Positions 10,965 to 22,100 of a DNA stretch of 64,000 nucleotides are shown here, piece by piece. Source of the stretch: Bifiguratus adelaidae (lineage: Eukaryota > Mucoromycota > Endogonomycetes > Endogonales); assembly GCA_002261195.1 (NCBI GenBank), contig MVBO01000006.1, positions 126,878-190,877 on the forward strand, in the 5' to 3' direction. The notes below the pieces were generated by a model. The model was given only the letters and a program-made list of their open reading frames with translations. It searched no databases and was not told where the DNA came from. The translations under genes and the position numbers were made by a program. Each line of letters begins with the position of its first letter. The stretch's first letter is position 1.

Positions 10965-13035
10965 GTTATATCAACTAAACCGTAGACGAAACATTATCAA
11001 GCGAATGGGATCATGTCTTGGTTAAAGGTCGATTAGTAATTCTCGCCGTGCGCGCCGCCCAAAACTGGCGCTATTCGTGAATCAAGTGCAGTCATGAAGT
11101 TGCCGTGGCTTAAGTCTCCATCATTCGATGTACTTGAGCCTTCTATACACGTCCACAAACCGGTTTCCATTCACATTTCAAAATCTCGAACACCTAGACG
11201 GCAAGTCTTTTTAATCAAACGCTTGACCCATGACCTCGAAGAATTCAGGATCGATTCATTTTAAGGTGTCAAATTACTGTAACGGCTCGGTTCTACTTGT
11301 CCATTTAGTCATTCCGTATTATGTTGTCTGACAATGAGGTCGACGAGAACTCTGATTAGCGATTAAACTGTTAGGAAGGCTCTAAGTTCGCACCGCTACA
11401 TTATCCGGTCCCTGTCGTGCAACATGATCCAAAGATGAAGATTCCCATTGGCGAGCTCCAGAGACAGGCCTTCGCGGGCGCCTTTCGGGTTGGTTGCCAC
11501 GCTTTCGGCGCCACCGTCCGCTGTCTTCTAGACGGTCCCAGCGATCGATACGTTCCGCGTGATCAATTCCCGGTATTTGAGTATTACCCTGGCTTTGTGG
11601 CGATCAAAAGTTCTGATATTCCAATTAAAATTTGATGGCAACACATTCACTTGACAGTTGCTTCTCTCATGTTCCAGCATTGTACTTTCAATGGCGTCAA
11701 TCGGCGGGTATCAAAACAGAATGTGTTGATTTGCCGAAGCAATTAACGTCGAATCTATGATGTGTCATACCAGTAGCACATTCAATGAATGAATTACCTT
11801 GGAAACGCATGAGCGCCTCAAATTTTAAGGTCTCCAGACGAGCTAATTGGACCACCTTGGAACATTCCAATGTCTAGGCGATAATCATCGGGCATGACTT
11901 CAGTTCCAGAAGGCATAGCTAAACTTCTATGAACACGGCTTGGGATCGCCGTGTCCGTATTCACTTTGAGTTAGAGCCAACTAAGAATAGCGTCAAGCCT
12001 TTCCCCGCGAGGTTGTCATTCATTTCCTTAAAAGCGGACGGTCTAAAAAACTTCCAAAGCCGACGGTGCTGACTCCCTGGGCCGAAATAAAGGTGACACA
12101 ATGACCACGGAATGGTAACTCCGCTTTTTTGACGTTTTACTAGCAAAAGAGGGCTTCTTTGTCATGCAACAAAAGGGTGTAAGTGATCTCACAGCCTATA
12201 GACAGGACCCAAACTAGTTTACATCAGTGTGCATTAGCAAGCTTTTTGCAGACGCACCAAGCTAGTCCACAGTCCGGCCAAAAGAACCTTTGGAATCCTA
12301 GGATTTTTCACAGAAAAGACTGATAAGGCTGGAAAAGGCAGTCTCCGGATGCGCTCAGGCCATCCAAACATCAGCACCTGATGGATTAGCACCCAACAAC
12401 ACAGGCAGATGCGGCATATGAATCATCACCATCTGACCTGGGCATGATAGTATGTGACGGTTTACGCAGGAGGCACGATCTCCGCTCTGTACACCAGAGT
12501 GGCTCCGCCTGTAACCAGGGGAAACAAGGTTGCAGAGTGAAAAGTCGAAAAAAGAGTTATCAGAATTGGCAAGTGGATGTGGTCGAAGCTCTTTTTGCTG
12601 ATTTTTAAGGTGATACTGGGTCTTCTTGTGGGGACGAAGAGAAGTAGTATTATAAAAAGCAACTTTACACAGGAACGCACAACGACCTAAAAGCTGATTT
12701 TGTTTGCTTCAAAACTTTCTCTCTCTTTTCTGTCTCTCCTCTTCTTCAGCAAGGCTTGTCTGGTTATATATAACTCCATTCATTACCATTCATCCTCCCC
12801 TTTCTCCGTTCATTCATTTCTTTTTGTATCATTGTGCATATTCCTTTGCGCGCCTTGCACGCACGTCTAAAACACACAAGGACAGCTTTTAGTCTCTGAC
12901 CACACAAGTGGCTGACAACGCAACCTCGCTATATAACGCTTCGCGAACAGGCGGCGTCTCTATTTTGCCGAACAAGTACGGTTTCCTATAACATTTGTCG
13001 CGTGCACTTTCCAGACGACACTCAGAGTTCAACCG
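10965..13035. other. 2.07-kb gene-free region before the Msn2-like gene
   Basis: No ORF here has a recognisable product or a credible exon chain; the longest open stretches are about 60-70 codons. It lies between the 5' end of PNG1 and the zinc-finger gene and probably holds both promoters. The right part has a TATA box and pyrimidine-rich leader, listed separately. Confidence 0.6.
12651..12752 (+). promoter_or_regulatory. TATA box and CT-rich leader of the zinc-finger gene
   Basis: A TATA element (tataaaaa) lies at 12651-12658. A run of C and T follows at about 12716-12749, ending in cttcttcag. Such tracts are common near fungal transcription starts, and the terminal CAG could be the acceptor of a 5' UTR intron. 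The start codon is 378 bp downstream of the TATA box, so a long leader or leader intron is implied. Confidence 0.5.
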
Positions 13036-14031
13036 ATGAATACAATGCAAAGCACTGTTGGCCATGCGTACTTTATGGACGATCAAACGACTGACTATCA
13101 GCAAACCTCCTACACCTTAAGTTCGATACCCTCATCGCATCCCATTTACAATCAAACCTACCCACCTCACACTATTGTCGGATACCCGTTCACCAACCTG
13201 GTGGAGTGTCAAAGTCCTTACCGGTTATACTCTCATTCGTTGCAAGCGAAGCCTGTCGTATCTTCCATCCCATCGCCTTACTCTCCTGTATCTGACGATC
13301 CGCGCGCCTTGTACAACGAACACGAATTCAATCATGTTGATGCCAGTTACCACTACTTTCTGCGAATGCAAGAACTTCAGGGACTCAATGTACAAAGTAA
13401 TACCGTTTCATCGGCGACATGCCTCCCCGAATACATTGACGGTGCCATGGTCAAGAACAACGTCGTAGGTCGGTTGTCGCCACTTTCACCTGTCTCCCCA
13501 GTCATGCTGGTCCATGAGGAGCCATATTCGGACACGGCATCTTCGTGTGATTCTATGCACGTCCCTGATAGTGGCTTGTCACCGCAGTCGCAGGAAGGTC
13601 ATCAAGATGAGTTCACAAAAGCGCAAACCACGCTTGCAACACAAAAAGCCGGTGCGCGGGCTCGGGGCAAAAGAAGCAGCTCTAGATCAGATGGATCGAA
13701 CGGCAAATGCTTTCCATGTGAGATACACGGCTGCGGCCGAGTATTCAAGCGATCAGAGCATTTGAAGCGCCACATAAGGTCCATTCACACTACCGAGAAA
13801 CGTAAGCATTAGCTAGCATCTATCTGCCTTGTGTCGCTAAACATCTTATTAGCCTATGTTTGCTCGCACAGAGGATGTACAAAGCGCTTTTCACGCTCGG
13901 ACAATCTGCATCAGCACATGAGGATCCATCGTCAACATGGCAAGGAACGACCGGCCTCACGTAGTTTTACAAATTTCACACCTCTGGACCATCAATTGAA
14001 TGCTCCTGGTAATCCTGGCTTGTTGCTATGA
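13036..14031 (+). CDS. C2H2 zinc-finger transcription factor, Msn2/Msn4-like
   Basis: A nuclear DNA-binding protein of 314 residues from two exons (13036-13801 and 13853-14031, 51-nt intron). The N-terminal 230 residues are Ser/Pro/Tyr-rich and likely carry the activation region. Two tandem C2H2 fingers close the protein: CEIHGCGRVFKRSEHLKRHIRS, with finger-tip residues of the Msn2 type, and CSHRGCTKRFSRSDNLHQHMRIH. The intron interrupts the linker and splicing restores the canonical EKPYVC. The RSEHLKRH and RSDNLHQH helices are those of stress-response-element-binding factors (Msn2/4, Com2, Seb1), so recognition of AGGGG-type sites is expected by family. I infer a stress or nutrient role; the exact orthologue is not certain. 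Confidence 0.85.
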
Positions 14032-15287
14032 CGAATCCATTAGCCTCCGCTGGCATGCTTGTACATTTTGTTCTCTTTTCTTTTCTTCGAAATCCCGACG
14101 GCTCATAACGTGGGATAGTGTACATACAGTAGGCATTGTATGGTTTGTAGCAGCTCCTGTTCCATAGTGGATAATATCCTGTGACAAGCATATTAATGAA
14201 TCATTGTTTCAACCAACTCAACCATTACTGTTTGAGAGCGATACACCGAAGACCTAATCTGACTAGGAGCAAGATTTCCGGGTCGACAGGTGATTGTAAT
14301 AGCCTTTGTCATTTATGGTCGATCTACTCGCTGTCAAAAAAGACGTTCCGGGTGAGCGGTTAACGCGAAACTCAAAAAGGACGAATCCTGCACATTGGGA
14401 TAACGAGCCTAATTCTTTGCAGATCCCGGCACCGCAAGCAAGTTAACGCTACCTCGGAAAGACTGTATTAGGATGCCGCAACCGCCGGTGCGTCGGCTGT
14501 GCAATAGCATGGCGTGTCAACGAAAACTTGGGTGTGGGAAATCTTTTGTGATCCACCAAATGTGTGTGGCGTCTTTTCGTCCGCAACGCCATCCGGCAAG
14601 GAAACGCGTGTGCAACAAGCCAACCTGCTCATCGGTCATTTTCCCATGCGTTGTTCGCAAGGCTACGCCAGCTTTCCCAAGGCTCACCTCTGTATAGGGT
14701 ATAGATAACCGTTAATGTCCAACACCAAGAGCGTTGTCCACCCTCAAACCCAAATGGGTATTCGAATATTAGGGAAGTGCAGAGCTGGATGCCGTGGCAA
14801 GAAAGACAAACGAGGAAGGTCGCAATCGTCCTACCTAGTGTACAAGTGCCTTCAGTCACTGTGGCTATGCCGTCAATGCTAGATTAGGCCTCAAACAGGA
14901 TTTGGGTGACTTGACACTGGATTAAATCGACTAATTATAACGAGCAGCAGATTGCAAATAGCCATGCAAAATGTATGGCGTCTGTTGTGCGGGGACAAAC
15001 ATCCGCAAGCAGCGTTCAGTAACATATCTGCATGGAATGTACGATGATGCGTACCAAAAGCAACCAACCTGATAGGAGACAATGTCACGCAGTAATTGAG
15101 CACATGTCCTAATTTGGGCAGGCACAGTTGGGTGTTGTCCCTGGTTCGAGCCAAGCTTCTTCATGTTCTATTGTTTGGCTCCGTCGAGGAGAGGTGAGGT
15201 CGCTGCGACCAGGAGTCTACTGATTTGACCCCGCTCAAGAGCGCCTGTGCTGGCGGCATTCTCTGTCTTTGTCGACAAGCCAGGATC
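14032..15287. other. 1.26-kb intergenic region
   Basis: Open frames here are short and have no recognisable content. A sequence like a tRNA B box (ggttcgagcc, about 15140) has no matching T stem, so no tRNA is called. It probably holds the 3' end of the zinc-finger gene and the promoter of the next gene. Confidence 0.5.
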
Positions 15288-16667
15288 ATGTTTTTGGATA
15301 TTCTAGGGGAGGAAGCTCAACCAACCTTATCGTCCTCACGGCCCCCCACAAGACGTTCAGATCAGCAGGGGATCACCAAGCTTCACCATGCACTTGTTTT
15401 CTGGCGTAAAACCGTCGTCCTTGAACGCAAAATCAATTCCCTGCGGCCAAAGAAACTGCACCGACGACCCTCACAAACTCCAGAACAGGACCGTCACAGG
15501 CTACGTGTTGCAACCACCCAGATAGAGGACGATGGATCGGCGCTTAGGAAGGTATCGAGCACAAGGAGTAGAAGTTCTCAGCTTTCAACAAACAGGTTTA
15601 TTGGCTTCCTTGGCGACTGGAAACGAATCCGAAACAAATCGCAACCCAGCGCTAACACCCGCTTTAGGCGGATGCGCTATGACAACCACCTGACCGTGTC
15701 GATCGATAGCTCCGATCAGCGGCAGGAAACATTGTCGACATTGTTGAATCCAAAAAGAGAAAGGAAGGAAACCCAGCAGTCCGTACCACTAATACGAAAC
15801 GGTCTCTTGCCATCCACTGAGCGACCAAGCTCGACCATCAACCCTGACCATCTTCACGTAACCTATAACACATTATCCGCAAACGCAACGACATCAGAAG
15901 GTCTCACAGCTCACGAGTTCGCCGCTTTGACTGGCATTCGCATCAAACCGGAAGATGAAGAAGATGAAGTTATACCGGAACCTCATTTATTACCAACCAA
16001 CAATATCGCCGTCCCAGCGTTCTTATCCACACTTGCTGCATCTTCGGGCAATTCTCCGGAAGCCCAATCGCAAACCAGTTCCAATACGAAGCTTGGTATA
16101 TGTGATCCGGAATTTTGGCAACCATTACCACAGCGACCGACACAAACCTTTTCAAACGACATCGAGAGCCACACTTTGAAGACTGTTTGTGATTCGCAAG
16201 AGATAACAGAGCCTACCCAAACGCAAATCTCACACCCAAAACCACTCCCCATCACTTCGCCAGTTTCTTCTTCAGCAGACAGCCCGCAAGATCGATTGGA
16301 AGATCTGGCCGATCATACAATAACACTAGCCGGCACATCACTGACACTACCAGCGCCTCCAAAAGATGCTTCCATCCTTGAGCCTCCCATTATCACTCAC
16401 CTTCGCAAAATGTCGCTGCGTAGCACCAACATTACAGTAGACAATGACACATTTGTATTCCCATCTACAGACAGCCTTCCAACTGACGGAACAGTTCGAT
16501 TGCAGAAAGCGACCACCCATATATCTGAATTACAAAATGCGGAGTTAGATCAAACGCAACTCGTCCTCAAAGGCAGCGGCGTGATAAAGAAAGGTCGCTT
16601 TCAGATCGTTCTTGGAACACCCGAAAAGGAAGCTGTTAACCCATTTCACGTCCCATCTGCTAGCTAA
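15288..16667 (+). CDS. Unrecognised Ser/Thr-rich protein
   Basis: A single open frame encodes 459 residues from the ATG at 15288; an in-frame upstream ATG at 15225 would add 21 residues, so the start is uncertain. I do not recognise a domain. The N-terminal 100 residues are basic (SLRPKKLHRRPSQ). The middle and C-terminal parts are rich in Ser, Thr, Pro and Gln, which suggests disorder, with an acidic patch (RIKPEDEEDEVIPEP). The C-terminus ends with a more ordered-looking motif, GVIKKGRFQIVLGTPE. No signal peptide or membrane segment is visible. The length without a stop and the protein-like composition support a real gene; a regulatory or scaffold role is only a guess. Confidence 0.6.
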   Translation: MFLDILGEEAQPTLSSSRPPTRRSDQQGITKLHHALVFWRKTVVLERKINSLRPKKLHRRPSQTPEQDRHRLRVATTQIEDDGSALRKVSSTRSRSSQLSTNRFIGFLGDWKRIRNKSQPSANTRFRRMRYDNHLTVSIDSSDQRQETLSTLLNPKRERKETQQSVPLIRNGLLPSTERPSSTINPDHLHVTYNTLSANATTSEGLTAHEFAALTGIRIKPEDEEDEVIPEPHLLPTNNIAVPAFLSTLAASSGNSPEAQSQTSSNTKLGICDPEFWQPLPQRPTQTFSNDIESHTLKTVCDSQEITEPTQTQISHPKPLPITSPVSSSADSPQDRLEDLADHTITLAGTSLTLPAPPKDASILEPPIITHLRKMSLRSTNITVDNDTFVFPSTDSLPTDGTVRLQKATTHISELQNAELDQTQLVLKGSGVIKKGRFQIVLGTPEKEAVNPFHVPSAS

Positions 16668-16829
16668 TAATGATTAACATAGACATTGGGACTACATATA
16701 AAACGGTCCATCCAAAGGTGACGATGATGTAGATTTTCCTTTATCACGGTCAAGACATGACCTTCTCTATGTACACCTAATGAATCCAATCACGCGTAAT
16801 GTACATGGCATTTCTTGCACTGTCCACGC

Positions 16830-17096
16830 CTATGTCGTAGGGTTGGTGGCACCACCGTGTCGTTCAGAACGCTCGGCAGTATCCCTTATAGCCTTATCTT
16901 TCATAGCATCTGGTTCCGCAGTGCTTTGGGCACCTTGGTTTCCTTGAGCCTTGATCTGCGAGGTCAGTTCGTCACTAGGCTTGGCGGTATCGGCAGCATC
17001 AGCACTAGCCGGGACTTCTTTGTTGTTGGGTGGATTAAATGTGTTGAAGACAGCATCAAGTCCTTCTCGGACAGCTCCATGATTGATCGACTGCAT
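16830..17096 (-). CDS. Small hydrophilic 88-residue protein
   Basis: An intronless small gene. A canonical TATA box lies 38-45 bp upstream of the ATG, which supports expression. The product is hydrophilic and rich in Ala, Asn, Asp and Lys, with no membrane segment or Cys. It begins MQSINHGAVREGLDAVFN, may form an amphipathic helix, and ends AIRDTAERSERHGG. The size and composition loosely recall small stress or starvation-induced fungal proteins of the Grg1/Ccg-1 type, but I cannot claim homology. It diverges from the RVS167-like gene, whose ATG is 122 bp away. Confidence 0.6.
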   Translation of the reverse strand: MQSINHGAVREGLDAVFNTFNPPNNKEVPASADAADTAKPSDELTSQIKAQGNQGAQSTAEPDAMKDKAIRDTAERSERHGGATNPTT

Positions 17097-17133
17097 GATG
17101 TAAAAGCAAAGAAGTGTTCAGAACAATGGCTCT

Positions 17134-17141
17134 CTTTTATA
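17134..17141 (-). promoter_or_regulatory. TATA box of the 88-residue protein gene
   Basis: On the minus strand the sequence reads tataaaag, immediately preceded by cccct, a match to the stress-response-element core. It lies about 40 bp before the small protein's ATG and inside the 122-bp gap shared with the divergent RVS167-like gene. Confidence 0.55.
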
Positions 17142-17218
17142 GGGGACGAATGATGTCATTGAAGCAGTCACTTGGTTAAAGCTGCGGTTGTCGGCAACCA
17201 GCTTGGTATTGCGTCAAG

Positions 17219-18906
17219 ATGAGTTGGTAAGTCGGATATGAGACAGTGTCTCTGCATTTTGAGCCACGGTGCTCTAGGATGGTACCGGCTGGGATGATTG
17301 CGGGCGTTGGCTGTTCGGGTAAATAGCAGAGCAGCTTTTGACTGATCGCTTGTCCTTGACATGTAGGAAAGGTTTCAGTAAGGCGGTGTCACGCATGCCG
17401 CACCAGTTTATGTCAAAAACTGGCATGGGTGGCGCTAGTAAGTTTCGCTAGCTTTATCATATAGACAGTGTCGCTTATGAACGTCTACCAGCTACAAAGG
17501 ACCCAGAATTTGCCGAACTAGAACGCAACTTTAACGACCTGAAAAACATGAGTGAAAGGCTGAATGGCGATGCTAAACGGTATCGAGATGCCATGAATGG
17601 TATGCATATTGCTCAGGAAGATGACCTTACTAACCAAAATATATAGCCATGTTAAACCACCAAGCCTCGTTTGCAAATCATCTGAATGGGGTATACGATC
17701 CGCTGCTTGGCGAAAGTTATCTGGGGGATGGTGCCGTAAAACGAAGGGAACAGCCCGACTATAGCGAAAACATGAAGGCTGTTCAGCACTTTGAGCAAAT
17801 TATGCAGGAAGTCCGCGACGCAATTTCGCCAGAAGTGGTGAGTAATGCTCAAGCCAACGCGATTGCGCACAGAAAAGACAAAAGACTTACAGGCAAGCAC
17901 AATGTAGGAGCAAATCGATCGCCGAGTTGTGCAACCTACGGAAGAGTTCCAACAAATCTTGAAAGGAGTCGAGAAGCTGATTACAAAACACCATCACAAA
18001 CTTGTAGACTATGATCGCCATCGAAATGCTTTGGAAAAGCTTCAAAACAAGAAGGATCGATCCATTTCGGATGAAAAGTCCATGTATAAGGTATGTGCGG
18101 ATTTGATTTACCGTCGCTTGCTCAAGTCGTACGTTCAGACGGAAGGATTGCTTGCGACAGCTACCGAAGAGTACGAATATTACAACAATCTCTTGAAGCA
18201 CGACCTTCCCTATCTATTCCATTACAAGAGCCAGTTCATCGAACCTATCTTTGAGACCTTCTATTTCATGCAGTCCAGAATTTTTAGCCTTCTGTTGCAA
18301 CGGATGGACGCATTAGTGCAATCCGGCTTCTTCAAGACCATGGACAGACCCACCGTTGAAGCCTTCGAGCAAATCAGAGAGGAGACGCAAGTGAAGGAGA
18401 CTCTTGAAGATCTGGAATTGTTGAAGAGCAAGGGCTATCTGAGACCTTCCGCTGCTGCAGGCTACTCGCGAACCGGTGCCACTCCTTCACCGCCAGCTTC
18501 ACCTACAGTATCGACTAGCGGCGTCAAACACACCGCTTATGCCCCGTCCCATGCATCCAGCACGAGTCCAACCGACTCACTTCCACCGTATACACCAGGT
18601 TCCGGCAAATCCAGTGTCTCGAGAGCTCCTCCACCAGTCGCTCACAAGCCAACTCCTCTTTCGCAGCCGGCTGCCACTTACTGTGTAGCTCTCTATGACT
18701 ACGACGCGCAGGCTGAAGGCGACTTGTCTTTCCGCAAGGATGACAAGATTGAAATTATAGAACGAACAGCAGACGAGAATGATTGGTGGACAGGCAAACT
18801 GCATGGTCGCCAAGGCGTCTTTCCGGGTAAGTGGTCTGCTGTCATATTTAAGCGCTTTTCTTACACCACGCCGTTTACAGGCAACTATGTGGCCATCCTC
18901 CAATAG
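17219..18906 (+). CDS. RVS167: BAR-SH3 endocytosis protein, RVS167/Hob1-like
   Basis: A membrane-curving protein that acts with actin at endocytic sites. The first coding exon is only 8 nt (17219-17226, Met-Ser-Trp). After a 140-nt intron, exon 2 (17367-17437) gives KGFSKAVSRMPHQFMSKTG, the conserved start of this family. The BAR domain continues through KDPEFAELERNFNDL, MLNHQASFANHL and PTEEFQQILKGVEKLI to EYEYYNNLLKHDLP. A 48-nt GT-AG segment at about 18091-18138 is in frame and interrupts the BAR domain, so it is probably an intron. A Pro/Ser-rich linker leads to a C-terminal SH3 domain (ALYDYDAQAEGDLSF, DENDWWTGKLHGRQGVFPG, NYVAIL), itself split by a last intron. The total is about 420 residues, close to the family norm. 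It converges with the P5 ATPase gene. Confidence 0.9.
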
Positions 18907-19160
18907 TATGACTATATGACTTGAGGGATTAGGACGTTATGGTGATAGATATAGTGGTGTAGTTTTGGGTTCAGATACAGGATAACATTTTCATCGTACG
19001 ACTTAAGTTCTTTGTTATCTTTTGCCCAGTACGTAATTGCAGATGTCGATTGCAATACAAGACAACTGTTAACCAAAACTGCTAACCCGAGTATTACATA
19101 TAGTATTTCGTAATGGCTAATACTATGCTTACACAGAGGACTTCCCAGAAGCTCCTTATT

Positions 19161-22100
19161 TTACAACTTCACCGTTTGGCGGCGCAGCGGGTACTTTTTG
19201 CGGAGGTATGTTCGAACCGGACCAAGTACTACGACTTTCTCCCAGATGATCAATGTCAGGAGGTTGCCAATAGACATAAAGAAGAGCTTGATACGGAAGA
19301 CTTTGGGGTAAACGTTATGGCGAATGAGGTTGTTGTAGGGTTCAATATACCAATAAGGTCTTGTATATCCCATTGCGACCAGGACGTCAGGATCACCACA
19401 GTTGATGCGGAACATGCAGGCGAAAGGGTTAGGATCGGCAAGCAAGAAGTAGTAAAGAATAGCCAGAAACACGCAGACAATGATCATCAGAGTGTAGTTG
19501 TGGAAGAAAGACTTCCGGTACAGGAAACCAAAATTGAAAACGAAAGCAGCTCCCACAAATTGTGGAAGACCTATCAAAGTCAACGTCTCGGTTTCATAGT
19601 TGTCACCGAGGAGCCACCAGGCGGCGAGGTTAGCAGAGGAAGCGTCCCATTCGTGGCAACGGAAGAAATCTTGCGAGTACAAGAGACCTTTGAAAGCACC
19701 CAGTTGGAACGCCCAGTTGATGCAGAAGGCTCCCAGTAACGACGCCAACACTTCAGGACCCAAGATACGAGCGGTGGGACGGTAAGGGGCCAGGCGGTCG
19801 GTAGCACGAGCCTGAGAGATCGCCCAAGTACATCCGACCGCAATGAAGGCATCAACCATGATCCAGGTGTTTTGAGTGAGACCGAGCGAATAGTAGAGGG
19901 AGATAGTCTTCAGGATTTGCACGATTTGTCCGTACATAATCAAGAATTTGTATCCAGCGAAGGAGGTAGTCAGAGCAGCCCGACCTTGAATGAGAAGGTT
20001 GACGCAACTCCAAATGCTGCGGAAGTTAGTGCTGAAAGGAGACACAATACTGGCTTCGGCTTCGGAGAGGGCAATACCGGCGTGTGCAGCACGAAGGGCT
20101 CCACAATCGTTACCACCATCGCCACACATGGAAGTAATTGTACGTTCCATGTGAAGTTTGACACAGTCGACCTTCTGATCGGGAGTCATACGTCCAAAAA
20201 CACGCGTATCCAAGAGGTATTTGCGCATTTGACCTTCAATGGTGAGGATGTCGAAAGCCTTTCCGGACACAGCAAGCTCGACAGGCTTTGTACGCTTAGT
20301 GTCCAAAATCTCGTCAACATCAACAGCCTCGCCAGTCTCAGTGTCGGTCCACATGACTTGGCCAGTGCCTTTGTTCAGATCAGCCAACAAGACGCGGTTT
20401 CCAGGTTCGATCATGTTACATTGACGAGCAATGTAGATGCCAGTGTAAACGTTGTCACCGGTGATCATCACACTCCGGACGTGGCCGTTCTTGAGCTCTT
20501 GGAGCGCAGAAGCGGTATCATCCTTCAAGAAGTTCTTGAACATAATCAAAGACACGACATTGACGTTTCGTTCCAATTGTTCACGAGTCACTCCGCGGAG
20601 GGTGGTAATGTCGATCTCGCCAAGGTCGGCATGAGCAAGCGCGAGAGTGTAGCAACCTTCCTTGGCCAAAGCATTGGCAGTGACATCATAGTTCTCCGGT
20701 ACGCTTTCGGCATTAGAAATCTCCTTGACCTTTTCAAACGAACCCTTGACGAATACGTGGACGTGGTTGTCGGTTGTATCAAGAACGGCGACGGACATTG
20801 ACTGGCGAGCATGTATGAACTCGAAACGCTTGAGAACATGAATGGGAGCGGTGTCCTTAGGATCATCTTGAGGAACCAAGGTATCAAGGTAATCTTCATG
20901 AGCGGCCTTTTCCAGTTTCCACTTGGTGGCAGTAAATTGCTCGATATCAACCGGATTACCAATGAACTGACCATTAAGGTTTGTGACAGTGTGACAAGTA
21001 GCAAGGCCGAAGCGAATAATGCGAGGAAGGTCGGCAATGCTGCCTTTCTGTTCTCCGAAAGCAGGCTTAGAGACGTCGCTCTTTTCATTAACAGTATCCA
21101 CTTGTGAGATGGGCAATGCGCCAAAGAACTCGAGACCTTCCTTTGTCAGAGTACCAGTCTTGTCGAAGCAGAAAATCTTCGTCTTGGCTGCCAGCAAAAT
21201 ACGAGGCAAGTCAACGCAATACACCTTGCGCCTTCGCAAAGCAGCGGCACCCATCGATTGCCCAACGACCAAGGACGCAGGGATCAAAGGAGAAATAACT
21301 TGGCAAAGACAGAACATGCCGTATAGCCATCCAGAAATACCGCCACGAGATTGCCACCACATGGCAAGAGCGAACACCAGAAGTGCTTCACAAGCCAAAA
21401 GAGCAAACGCAACACGCAATTGTTCATCAAAGACAAAGGAAGTTGGATTTGGGAACAAGATCTTGGTAACCAAGGCACCCTTGTCTGTCTTGGTACCGGT
21501 GCGAACGACAAGCGCAGTGACCTTGCCGACCTTAGCATCCAAAGGCATGGCCTGGGAGACAGTTGTACCAGCGAAAAGAGCATTCATCCTTCCGTGATTG
21601 AAATCGAAGAGACCTCCATCGTTCTTGATAGCAAATTTGCGCACAGGCAAAGCTTCGCCAGTCAGAGAAGATTCGTCAACGACGACATCTCCGGAGAGAA
21701 TGACGGCATCCACAGTCATCTTGTCCTCATCACGGATAGCAATCACATCTCCTTCAACCAATTTAGAGGTCGACATTGCCTTCCATTCGCCATCGCGGAG
21801 CACCAAGGTTTCAGTCTCGTGTTCAGCCATGTGCTTGATACGAGTTTCCGAGCGGAGACGAATGACTACCTTCACAATAGCCGAAAGCACGATAACACCG
21901 AAGTCGACCAAGCCAATATAGTAGTATGCCCAATAGTAGAAAAGCCAAAGCACGATAAATTGGTACAAGTAGAAGAAGCCCATGAACTCGTTGAACATCG
22001 CTTGAAAGAAGTTTGGAACCTTCACCTCGATAAAGTTGGGACCAAGGAGTTCCAATCGATTGGCTGCCTCCTCTTCCTTGAGACCACCAACGTGCTCGAG

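Noticed and set aside
15060-15165. Possible tRNA, from a ggttcgagcc B-box-like sequence
   Set aside because: No pairing T stem, acceptor stem or A box at the right distance.
17168-17362. 64-codon minus-strand open frame
   Set aside because: Overlaps the first exon and intron of the RVS167-like gene and has no protein-like features.
19872-20801. 309-codon open frame on the plus strand
   Set aside because: Also antisense to the ATPase catalytic region, with no start context or family resemblance.
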